DNA of 32,363 nucleotides from Bordetella parapertussis (lineage in GTDB: Bacteria > Pseudomonadota > Gammaproteobacteria > Burkholderiales > SG8-41), in the NCBI GenBank assembly GCA_945901405.1, contig CAMDLH010000058.1, forward strand, positions 1-32,363. The letters are read 5' to 3'. The translations under genes and the position numbers were made by a program. This document shows, in pieces, positions 1 to 7,974 of the stretch. Position 1 is the stretch's first letter. The number at the start of each line of letters is the position of its first letter. The notes below the pieces were generated by a model. The model saw only the letters and a program-made list of their open reading frames with translations. It had not been told where the DNA came from and searched no databases.

Positions 1-198
1 CGAGCGCAATACCTCAACATGAAATGACCCACGCTCGATTATCTATGAACGTTTTTCCGTTGTCTAGCCCTATTTCGACATCAATATTTTCAACTCGGAC
101 CCTTCCCCTTGAAAACTAAGCACTTTTTTATACGTGCGTCGGGGCTGCGCGCAGCGTGGGATCCTTGCCAGCCGGCAGCGCATTGCTCTCATCAGTCA

Positions 199-2007
199 TC
201 AGTGCCCCGCGTACATGCGGTCTACCTCGGCGTTGAATTTCTCCATCACTTTCGGGCGCTTAAGCTTTAGCGTCGGTGTGAGCAGGCCGTTCTCGACGCT
301 CCACGGCTCCAACGTGCACGTCACGCGCCGTACCTGTGCGTAGCCGGGGAATTGCTTCAACTGCGCGCCCACGCGCTTGACCACGACATCTTCCACGGCC
401 TTGGCTGAAACGGCGTTCGGATCAGACGCATTCCAGCCATTTTCGGCGGCTAGTTTCTTCCAGTGCTCGGCGGTGAGCACGGCAATCACACTCAAGTACG
501 GCTTGGCTTCGCCCAGCAGCATCACTTGCTCGAACAGCGGGTCGCGCAGGATCGCGTTTTCCATATCCACCGGCGGCAGCTTCTCGCCGTTGGACAGCAC
601 GATGATTTCCTTGATGCGGCCGGTGATGAACACATGCCCGCCCTCGTCGATGCGCGCGGTGTCGCCGGAATTCAGCCAGCCGTCGGCGCCGATCATCGCC
701 TTGGTCGCGGCCTCGTTGTTCCAGTAGCCCATCATGATGTTCGGACCCTTGATCAACAGCGCGTTGTTTTCGCCGATTTTCACCTGCACGCCGGGCACCG
801 CCTTGCCTACACTTGCCGGCACGTTGTCCGATGGTGGATTGGCGCACGAGATCGGGCTGGTCTCGGTCAGCCCATAACCTTGCAGCACCGGCAAGCCCAG
901 GCCGATAAAGATGCGCGAAATATCCGGCGGCAACGCAGCGCCACCCGACATCGCCGCGCGCATGCGGCCACCGAGACGCGCCAGCACCTTGCTCGCCACC
1001 AGCGCGTTAAGTATCGGCCACAGCAGGAACGACGGCTTCCACGGTCCGCGTCCCTGCGCGTGCTCGAAGCGCGCGTAGCCCACTTCCGCTGCCAGCATAA
1101 ACAATTTTTTCTTCAGCGGCGAACCCTCGTCAAGCTTGGCGCGTATCGTGCCCCAGATGCGCTCGTAGATGCGCGGCACGGATATCAGCATCGTTGGACG
1201 TATGGTTTGCAAGTCCTCGCCAAGTTGCGGTATCGAGCGCGCATACGCCACCGACGCGCCGCACATGATGGTGAGGTAATAACCGCAGGTGCGTTCGAAG
1301 GTATGCGACAACGGCAAAAACGACAGAAACGAATCATCCTGGCGCACGGTCAGCACCTGTAAGCCCGCGTTCGCGTTGCTGAGAATGTTCATGTGCGACA
1401 GCATCACACCCTTGGGCCGCCCGGTGGTGCCGGACGTGTATACGATGGTCGCAAGCTCGTTGCTGCCGCGCGGCACATGGCGCGTTACGCCGCCGTCGCC
1501 GGGCAGCCAATCGTTAACAGATTTCACGCGCGCATCGTCCGCGGGAGCGCCCGCCTCGACGATCAGGATGCGCACCAATCCACCCAACTGCCCGCGCACT
1601 TCGCCAAACGTGGCCCACTGCTCGTTGGTGCCGAACAGCAGCACCTTGCAGCCCGAATCATTGAGAATATAAGCGACGTTGTCGGGCCTGTCCTGCGTGT
1701 AGAGCGGCACCACCACCAGCCCGAGCCCCAATGCAGCCTGATCGAAAATCACCCACTCCGGCGAATTGCGCAGCATGACGCCGACGCGGTCACCGGCTTT
1801 CAGTCCGTCCTTATCCAGCGCCGCCTGCCAGCGCGCGACCTGGTGATCGATCTGCTCCCAGGTGTAGTCGCGCCAGTTTGAGTGTTCATGGTTGTAATCT
1901 CGGTACGCCACCAGATTGGGTGTGCGCTTCACGCGCTCGCGAAACAACCCATCCAGTGTGCCCGCGGCCTCCACTGAAATCACATGCTCCAGGGAATTTT
2001 CAGCCAT
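199..2007 (-). CDS. AMP-forming long-chain acyl-CoA synthetase (FadD-type)
   Basis: 602 aa, a normal length for a long-chain fatty acyl-CoA ligase. It would activate a free carboxylic acid with ATP to an acyl-adenylate and then to the CoA thioester, in the cytoplasm or at the inner membrane. The AMP-binding P-loop signature YTSGTTGRPKGVMLSH lies at about residues 190-205. Further on are the GYGLTETSP motif (about residue 375) and the SGDTARID / GRIKEII segment of the C-terminal hinge. The start ATG is preceded by a strong Shine-Dalgarno (AAGGAGGAAAT). It is the last gene of a minus-strand operon behind fadE, a crotonase and an SDR, so it probably feeds beta-oxidation. The chain length or type of its substrate cannot be read from sequence. 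Confidence 0.93.
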   Translation of the reverse strand: MAENSLEHVISVEAAGTLDGLFRERVKRTPNLVAYRDYNHEHSNWRDYTWEQIDHQVARWQAALDKDGLKAGDRVGVMLRNSPEWVIFDQAALGLGLVVVPLYTQDRPDNVAYILNDSGCKVLLFGTNEQWATFGEVRGQLGGLVRILIVEAGAPADDARVKSVNDWLPGDGGVTRHVPRGSNELATIVYTSGTTGRPKGVMLSHMNILSNANAGLQVLTVRQDDSFLSFLPLSHTFERTCGYYLTIMCGASVAYARSIPQLGEDLQTIRPTMLISVPRIYERIWGTIRAKLDEGSPLKKKLFMLAAEVGYARFEHAQGRGPWKPSFLLWPILNALVASKVLARLGGRMRAAMSGGAALPPDISRIFIGLGLPVLQGYGLTETSPISCANPPSDNVPASVGKAVPGVQVKIGENNALLIKGPNIMMGYWNNEAATKAMIGADGWLNSGDTARIDEGGHVFITGRIKEIIVLSNGEKLPPVDMENAILRDPLFEQVMLLGEAKPYLSVIAVLTAEHWKKLAAENGWNASDPNAVSAKAVEDVVVKRVGAQLKQFPGYAQVRRVTCTLEPWSVENGLLTPTLKLKRPKVMEKFNAEVDRMYAGH

Positions 2008-2039
2008 ATTTCCTCCTTATTATTCAAACACTTACAGAC

Positions 2040-2858
2040 TTATTGATCCAGGAAAAGATCAGTATACAACGTTGCGTTTGGTGTCATGGCGTAGGCCGAA
2101 AAATCGCTGATACCCGTCTCGCGCAACACGGATTCGTCAATGTAAAAGTTGCCGGTGGCCGCTCGACTGTCGCGGTTGAAAATGACATACGCCGCGTCGG
2201 CCATGATCGCGGGTTTGCGGCTCGCCTTCAATATCGCCTCCGGGAAATTCATCGCGATCGCGGCGGTGGCGATGGTGGTGCGCGGCCACAGTGAATTAAC
2301 CGCGATGCCCTGCGCGCGAAACTCCTCCGCCATGCCCAGCGTGCACATGCTCATGCCGTATTTGCTCATGGTGTAGGCGGTGTGATCCTTGAACCAGCGC
2401 GGCCGCATGTTCAGCGGCGGCGACAAGGTAAGGATGTGCGCATTCGCGGCCTTCGCGAGGTACGGCAGGCATGCCTGCGAACACGCAAACGTGCCGCGCG
2501 CGTTGACACTTTGCATCAAGTCGTAGCGCCGCATCGGCGTCGCCGCCGTGCCAGTGAGACTGATGGCGCTGGCGTTGTTGACCAGGATGTCGATGCCGCC
2601 GAAAGTACGCGCCGCAGTCTCGACCGCGGCCTTGATCGCATCCTCGTCGCGCACATCGAGTTGCAACGCCAGCGCCCTGCCGCCAGCGGCCTCGACCTCG
2701 GCGGCCACGCTGTGTATGGTGCCTGGCAGCGTGGCATGCGCTTCGGCGGTTTTCGCCGTGACCACAATGTTTGCGCCGTCACGCGCGCAGCGCAGCGCGA
2801 TCTCGCGGCCGATGCCGCGGCTGGCGCCGGTGATGAATATGGTTTTGTTTTTCAGCAT
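2040..2858 (-). CDS. SDR family oxidoreductase, HSDL2-like
   Basis: 272 aa classical short-chain dehydrogenase/reductase. The N-terminal cofactor motif TGASRGIGRE (about residues 11-20) and the structural NNAS motif are present. The active-site region reads LSPPLNMRPRWFKDHTAY with YTMSK supplying the Tyr-x-x-x-Lys pair. The NNAS / SPPLNM / AYTMSKYGMSM / LWPRT pattern is typical of the hydroxysteroid dehydrogenase-like 2 (HSDL2) subgroup, whose substrates are poorly defined but linked to fatty-acid metabolism. It lies 32 nt before the acyl-CoA synthetase and 52 nt after a crotonase gene on the same strand, so an acyl-chain hydroxyl/keto redox role is likely (inference). The Shine-Dalgarno is weak, suggesting moderate expression or coupling. 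Confidence 0.88.
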   Translation of the reverse strand: MLKNKTIFITGASRGIGREIALRCARDGANIVVTAKTAEAHATLPGTIHSVAAEVEAAGGRALALQLDVRDEDAIKAAVETAARTFGGIDILVNNASAISLTGTAATPMRRYDLMQSVNARGTFACSQACLPYLAKAANAHILTLSPPLNMRPRWFKDHTAYTMSKYGMSMCTLGMAEEFRAQGIAVNSLWPRTTIATAAIAMNFPEAILKASRKPAIMADAAYVIFNRDSRAATGNFYIDESVLRETGISDFSAYAMTPNATLYTDLFLDQ

Positions 2859-2910
2859 TCAGAACTCACAATCAAAGGCCTCATTGGGTGATGTGTTGCT
2901 TTTGACGTTG

Positions 2911-3696
2911 TTACTTTCCCTTGAACCCCGGCTTGCGCTTTTCCACAAACGCCGTCACGCCCTCGGCAAAATCAGCAGTCTTGGCGCTGCGCATGAAAGC
3001 CTTGGTCTCGCGCTCCATCTGATCCGCGAGCCCGTTTGCCATGGATTGGTTGGCGAGTTTCTTTACTTCCGCGAATGCCTTCGTTGGCCCGGCGGCTAGA
3101 CGTTGCGCGAGCTTGCGTGTTTCTTTTTCGAGACTCTCCGCCGGCACAATACGATTGACCACACCCATGGACAGCATGACATCGGCGCCCACCGGCTCGC
3201 TCAGCAACAATAGTTCCATCGCACGCTGATAACCGACGAGATGCGGCAGAAACCAGGTCATGCCGCCGTCGGGGCTGGTGCCTATGCGCGTGTAGGCGGT
3301 AGTAAACTTCGTGCCCTCCGCCGCGATGATCAAGTCGGCCGCCAGCGCAACACTCATGCCCGCGCCCGCGGCCGCGCCATGCACGCTGGCGATCACGGGT
3401 TGCGGCGCGGCGCGCAACGCCAGCAGCCCGCGATGCAACTCACCCGCCAGATCGGACACCAGACCCACCACGCGCGACAGATTTTTCTGGAACATCTCGA
3501 CGTCACCGCCGGCCAGGAACGCCGGCCCCTCGCCGCGCAACACAATCACCTTCGCACTGGCATCGCCCGCCGCCTTCTCACACGCCGCGCGAAACGCATA
3601 TATCGTTTCAGGATTCAGCGCATTCATGACCGCCGGACGATTAAACGAAATCGTCGCGATGCCATCCTCGACTTGATACTTCACGGAGTCACTCAT
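2911..3696 (-). CDS. Enoyl-CoA hydratase/isomerase (crotonase fold), PaaG-like active site
   Basis: 261 aa crotonase-fold protein with the usual N-terminal ISFNRPAVMNALN block and a C-terminal FVEKRKPGFKGK tail. In the active-site region (GAGMSVALAAD, then IGTSPDGG) neither classical hydratase glutamate is present: the GGG-x-E position is Met-Ser, and the PE of the second site is replaced by a TAYTRIGTSPDGG block. An aspartate in that SPDGG context is typical of PaaG-like enoyl-CoA isomerases, so isomerisation is at least as likely as hydration. Its ATG overlaps the fadE stop by 4 nt (ATGA), indicating translational coupling with the upstream dehydrogenase. Confidence 0.88.
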   Translation of the reverse strand: MSDSVKYQVEDGIATISFNRPAVMNALNPETIYAFRAACEKAAGDASAKVIVLRGEGPAFLAGGDVEMFQKNLSRVVGLVSDLAGELHRGLLALRAAPQPVIASVHGAAAGAGMSVALAADLIIAAEGTKFTTAYTRIGTSPDGGMTWFLPHLVGYQRAMELLLLSEPVGADVMLSMGVVNRIVPAESLEKETRKLAQRLAAGPTKAFAEVKKLANQSMANGLADQMERETKAFMRSAKTADFAEGVTAFVEKRKPGFKGK

Positions 3697-6176
3697 GTGC
3701 GGCTCAGCGCTTCAAACGTAACCGCCTGCGTCGTCTGGAACATCTCGCTGCGGCCGAAATCCTTGGGGAAATCGTCCACCATGATGGCCTTGCGCCGCAG
3801 CGCCTTGGCGCGCGCGAGTATGTCCGCCTCGACATTGTTGATCACGCCTTTCGCCTTCGCGTCCCGCACCAGCATGTCGGAAAACTCGCCGCTGATCTTG
3901 CCTTCGCGCTGCGCCGCGCGCATTTTCGCCTCGATCGGCTCGGCGGCAATCACCGCGAGCAATGCCATATCGAGCGCGGTCACCGGATCGTTTTCGTCCT
4001 TCGGTATGCAAATGCCGGCGGTCAGCCGGTCGCGCGCGGGGCCGGGCGTCATCATCAGCCCCACCACCTTGCTGCCCAGCGCATCTACGGGCGCATTGAA
4101 CACGCGGCCCCACGGAAAAATAGTCACCCGCAGCGCCCATCCGACAAGACGATTGGGCAAATTCTCAAACAGACCGTAGAACGCATCCTGCATCTTATTG
4201 AGCGCATTGCGCATCGCCCAATGCACAAACGGCAGATCGTCGGCCTGACGGCCATCGTCCTCATAACGCTTCAACACGCACGAGGCCAGATACAACTGGC
4301 TGAGGATATCGCCCAACCTCCCGGACAAACGTTCGCGGCGCTTGAGCGAGCCGCCGAGTACGAACATCGAGATATCCGCCGCCCACGCAAACGCGCTGGA
4401 GAGCCGCGTCAATTGCTGATAGTAGTGCCGCGTATGCGCATCACCCGGTGCGCCCGTTAACCGTGCACCAGTAAGCCCCATCCACGACGCGCGCCCCTTG
4501 TTTGATATCGCGAACGCCACGTGGCCAAAAAACGCCGCGTCGAAATCACGCAGCGCCTTGACGTCATCTTTTTCCTGCGTGGCCTCGATCTCCTTCAGCA
4601 CATACGGATGGCCGCGTATCGCGCCCTGCCCGAAAATAATCATGGTGCGCGTGAGGATGTTCGCGCCCTCGACCGTGATCGCAATCGGTATCTGCTGATA
4701 CGCGCGGCCCAGATAGTTATTCGGCCCCATGCAGATGCCCTTGCCGCCGTGCACGTCCATCGCATCGTTGACGACCTGACGGCCGAGCTCGGTCAGATGG
4801 TATTTTGCAATCGCCGAAATCACCGACGGCTTTTCGCCCAGATCGACCGCGCCCGCGGTCATGGTGCGCGCGGCTTCCATCAGATACACATTGCCGCCGA
4901 TGCGCGCGACGGCCTCCTCCACGCCTTCAAAGCGCCCGATGGAGATGTTGAACTGCGTGCGCACCCTGCCGTAGGCGCCGGTGGTGCGCGCCGCGAGCTT
5001 GGACATGCCCACGCCGTTCGCCGGCAGCGAAATCGAGCGCCCCGCCGCTAGGCAATTCATCAGCATCTTCCAGCCCTGGCCTACGTAATCGACGCCGCCA
5101 ATTACGTAATCCATCGGCACGAATACATCGCGGCCCCAGTTCGGGCCGTTCATGAACGCGCCGTTCAACGGAAAATGCCGCCTGCCAATGTTCACGCCGG
5201 GCGTATCGGTCGGTATCAAGCCCAGCGTAATGCCGCGATCTTCATCCGCGCTGAGCAAATGATCCGGGTCGTAAAGCCGGAACGCGAGGCCCAGCAGCGT
5301 CGCGATAGGCCCCAGCGTGATGTAGCGCTTCTCCCATGTCAGCCGGATGCCGAGCACGTCGGGTTTGCCCTGCCACTCACCGCGGCACACGATACCAAAG
5401 TCGGGAATGCCGCCGGCGTCCGAACCGGCCTCGGGGCTGGTCAGCGCGAAGCATGGCATTTCCAATCCCTTTGCGAGGCGCGGCAGGTAATAGTCCTTTT
5501 GCGCCTTGGTGCCGTAGTGCAGCAGCAACTCCGCGGGGCCTAACGAATTGGGCACCATCACCGACACCGCCGCCGTGCCGCTCCTCGTGGTGAGCTTGAC
5601 GATCACCGACGAATGCATCAGCGCGGAGAAACCCTTGCCGCCGAATTCCTTGGGAATAATCATGCCGAGGAAACCCTGATCCTTGATGAACTGCCAGGCT
5701 TTGGGCGGCAGATCATGCAGGTCGTTGGTGATTTCCCATTCGTTGACCATCGCGCACAGTTGCTCGACCGGGCCATCGAGAAAGGCCTGCTCCTCGGCGG
5801 TGAGCGTGGGCTTCGGGTATGCGTGCAGTTTCTTCCAGTCCGGCCGGCCGCTGAATAATTCGCCGTCCCACCATACCGTGCCCGCGTCGAGCGCCTCCTT
5901 CTCGGTTTGCGATACCTGCGGCAGGATGCGCTTGAACAGCCCGAGCAGCGGCACACCCACGATCGCGCGGCGTATCGGCCCTGGGTTGAGCAGCAAGGCG
6001 ACAATGGCGAAGATCAACCACGCCAAAGCCACGACCGTCTGCGAGACACCGCCCAAAAAGGTCAGCAACAACAGCCCCGCGGCGCCCGCAATGGTCCACA
6101 CAAGAGCCGGCGCGCGGTGATACGCAAGCGCCCAAGCCACGGCTGCCACGGCGGCGGCAATTAGAACAGTTTGCAT
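3693..6176 (-). CDS. fadE: Membrane-associated acyl-CoA dehydrogenase FadE
   Basis: 827 aa with the chosen start, close to E. coli FadE (814 aa). It catalyses the first, FAD-dependent oxidation of beta-oxidation. Hydrophobic segments lie near residues 1-20, 28-48 and 50-68, as in FadE membrane anchors. The substrate/FAD region carries ALTSPEAGSDAG and the C-terminal part carries the VEGANILTRTMIIFGQGAI motif that includes the catalytic glutamate. A longer frame opens at 6251, but the ATG at 6176 has a GAGG about 10 nt upstream and begins directly with the hydrophobic anchor, so it is preferred. First gene of the operon fadE-crotonase-SDR-acyl-CoA synthetase, divergent from the reductase operon. 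Confidence 0.94.
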   Translation of the reverse strand: MQTVLIAAAVAAVAWALAYHRAPALVWTIAGAAGLLLLTFLGGVSQTVVALAWLIFAIVALLLNPGPIRRAIVGVPLLGLFKRILPQVSQTEKEALDAGTVWWDGELFSGRPDWKKLHAYPKPTLTAEEQAFLDGPVEQLCAMVNEWEITNDLHDLPPKAWQFIKDQGFLGMIIPKEFGGKGFSALMHSSVIVKLTTRSGTAAVSVMVPNSLGPAELLLHYGTKAQKDYYLPRLAKGLEMPCFALTSPEAGSDAGGIPDFGIVCRGEWQGKPDVLGIRLTWEKRYITLGPIATLLGLAFRLYDPDHLLSADEDRGITLGLIPTDTPGVNIGRRHFPLNGAFMNGPNWGRDVFVPMDYVIGGVDYVGQGWKMLMNCLAAGRSISLPANGVGMSKLAARTTGAYGRVRTQFNISIGRFEGVEEAVARIGGNVYLMEAARTMTAGAVDLGEKPSVISAIAKYHLTELGRQVVNDAMDVHGGKGICMGPNNYLGRAYQQIPIAITVEGANILTRTMIIFGQGAIRGHPYVLKEIEATQEKDDVKALRDFDAAFFGHVAFAISNKGRASWMGLTGARLTGAPGDAHTRHYYQQLTRLSSAFAWAADISMFVLGGSLKRRERLSGRLGDILSQLYLASCVLKRYEDDGRQADDLPFVHWAMRNALNKMQDAFYGLFENLPNRLVGWALRVTIFPWGRVFNAPVDALGSKVVGLMMTPGPARDRLTAGICIPKDENDPVTALDMALLAVIAAEPIEAKMRAAQREGKISGEFSDMLVRDAKAKGVINNVEADILARAKALRRKAIMVDDFPKDFGRSEMFQTTQAVTFEALSRT

Positions 6177-6462
6177 TGAATACCTCGAGTAAGCACTACA
6201 ATCCTGGCCACTACAGAAATCACAGTGTGGCCACCCGTGATTTTGGCCCACCGGTAACCGGAAAGTCGCATTATTTCATACCCTGACGCCAACATTCCGA
6301 TACTCCAGAATCAATTACACCTGCGTGACATGCCGGAACAAATTGCCGCTACGCTACTAGCCATCTATTCCCATGAAGCGATTAGGGTTGTAGTCTTCCA
6401 AGCCTCGTGCATACTATTACAGCCAACAAGAAGCTCAGTACCTAACGAATAAGGAGTTTGTC
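6177..6462. promoter_or_regulatory. Divergent intergenic region between fadE and the reductase operon
   Basis: 286 nt non-coding gap from which two operons are transcribed outward: fadE to the left and the HgdB-like/activase operon to the right. It must contain both promoters. The ribosome binding site of the right-hand operon is visible (AAGGAG at 6451-6456, 6 nt before the ATG at 6463), as is the GAGG before fadE. I could not identify convincing -35/-10 hexamers or a named operator by eye. Shared regulation of the two operons is possible but is inference. Confidence 0.5.
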
Positions 6463-7974
6463 ATGGATCAGGCCATACACGAACCTTACCGAGCCTATAA
6501 ACCCCGTCCGTTTCTCAAGGAGGAACGTGACGAAACGACAATTCTGTTCGGCGGCCTCCAGCGCCATGCCGAACGCTTCCTGCAGGGTGCGATGGAAAAT
6601 CTCGGTTACAAGGTCGAGATTTTGCCGGTCGCCACCAAGGAGGACCTGCTGACGGGGCGCGAGGTGGCCGACATCGGCCAGTGCTGCCCCACCAGCTTTA
6701 CCACCGGCAATCTCGCCAACTTCCTGCGCAACAAGGCCAAGGTCATGGGCGTGGAGGAAGTCGCAAAGAAATACGCCTACGTCACCGCCGGGTCGTGCGG
6801 CGCCTGCCGCTTTGGGCAATATCACCAAAGTTACGAACTCGCGCTGCGCAACACGGGCATGGAAAAATTCCGCATGTTCCTGATGGCGCAGGACGTGAAC
6901 CAGGCCGAGAACGAAGGCGGCGGGCTTGATTTGAATCCTGCCTTCATGATGGGCGCGGTATGGGCTGTCGCCGCCGCCGACGTGGTGCAGGATCTCGAAT
7001 ACCAGATTCGCCCGTATGAAGTGAACGCGGGCGAAACCAACCGCGTGATCGCCGAATGCGTGCAACTAGTCTACGAAGCTTTCCGCGATTCGACATTGAA
7101 AGCGCGTGGCTGGGATGCGCTGCTGTGGTATCTGACCACGCGCCGCTTTACCAGCGTGCTGAAAAAAGTGCACGCCAAGCTCGGCGCGATCGAAGTCGAC
7201 CGGCTGCGCGTCAAGCCGCTGGTCAAGATCACCGGCGAGTTTTATCTGCAAACCGTGGAAGGCGAGCCCAACTACAACATGCATAGCTGGCTCGAATCCG
7301 AAAACGCGCAGGTATATCCGGCGGCGACGACGATTTGGCTGGATTACCTGCTGCGCCTCGCCGATCAGGATTTCGAGGATCACATCGGCGTGAAATCCGG
7401 TGCGCGCATCAAATCGATGACGGTAAAAACCATGCAGGGCATGGTGCGCCGCACGTATAACCAGATGCGCCGCGCGCTGGGCCATCTGCCGAACGAGATT
7501 CCCGATCAGCGCATCATCCGCGAACTGGCGGCGCCTTATTTCCACAGCCGCATGAACGGCGGCGAAGGCGACATGCTGATCGGCAAATCGCTGTGGATAC
7601 ACCAGAAGAAAAAAGCGCACATGATCTGCGAACTCTCGCCGTATTCGTGCATGCCCAACACCATGAGCATAGGTGCGATGGCATCAGTACTTGGCAAGCA
7701 CCCCGATCTGCTCTACGCGCCCATCGAAATCAAGGGCGACTCCGAGATACACGCGCTGTCGCGCTGCCAGATGATTTTGACCGAAGCCAAACGCCGCGCG
7801 CAAAACGAGTACGAAGATGCGCTCGAACGCACCGGACTCACCACCGAGAAGGCGCGCGCGCTGCTCGACAAATATCCCGAAATGAAAATCGCCACCTATC
7901 GGCTGCCGCACGGCGGCGTGGCGGGCACCGCCGCGAAAATGGTGTTGCATCTGGCCGAGAGGGCCGCACAATGA
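6463..7974 (+). CDS. HgdB/DUF2229-superfamily component, C-terminal type (2-hydroxyacyl-CoA dehydratase-like)
   Basis: 503 aa. It resembles the C-terminal part of the large proteins annotated as acyl-CoA dehydratase activase-related, here encoded as a stand-alone gene. Cysteines in conserved-looking contexts are GQCCPTSF (C74, C75), GSCGACRFGQYH (C112, C115) and ICELSPYSCMPN (C389, C396); they are candidate ligands of an iron-sulfur cluster. The family includes 2-hydroxyacyl-CoA dehydratases, benzoyl-CoA reductase subunits and double-cubane [8Fe-9S] proteins. The role inferred is a catalytic or electron-accepting subunit reduced by the activase encoded next. Its stop codon overlaps the activase start (ATGA), so the two are translationally coupled. 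Substrate unknown. Confidence 0.8.
   Translation: MDQAIHEPYRAYKPRPFLKEERDETTILFGGLQRHAERFLQGAMENLGYKVEILPVATKEDLLTGREVADIGQCCPTSFTTGNLANFLRNKAKVMGVEEVAKKYAYVTAGSCGACRFGQYHQSYELALRNTGMEKFRMFLMAQDVNQAENEGGGLDLNPAFMMGAVWAVAAADVVQDLEYQIRPYEVNAGETNRVIAECVQLVYEAFRDSTLKARGWDALLWYLTTRRFTSVLKKVHAKLGAIEVDRLRVKPLVKITGEFYLQTVEGEPNYNMHSWLESENAQVYPAATTIWLDYLLRLADQDFEDHIGVKSGARIKSMTVKTMQGMVRRTYNQMRRALGHLPNEIPDQRIIRELAAPYFHSRMNGGEGDMLIGKSLWIHQKKKAHMICELSPYSCMPNTMSIGAMASVLGKHPDLLYAPIEIKGDSEIHALSRCQMILTEAKRRAQNEYEDALERTGLTTEKARALLDKYPEMKIATYRLPHGGVAGTAAKMVLHLAERAAQ

Noticed and set aside
140-160. Perfect palindrome GCTGCGCGCAGC after the acyl-CoA synthetase as a terminator
   Set aside because: No loop, and on the minus strand it is followed by A residues rather than T.
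463-1362. Plus-strand frame of 299 aa opposite the acyl-CoA synthetase
   Set aside because: Shadow of the minus-strand gene; His/Arg/Gln-rich composition and no motif.
2020-2045. A possible sixth copy of the intergenic motif before the acyl-CoA synthetase
   Set aside because: Only CAATAAGT matches; the TAAAAACAA core is absent and part of the match is the SDR stop region.
7593-7970. N-terminal extension of 126 residues to the activase
   Set aside because: Lies inside the preceding gene in another frame; the ATG at 7971 overlaps that gene's stop and starts at the nucleotide-binding motif.
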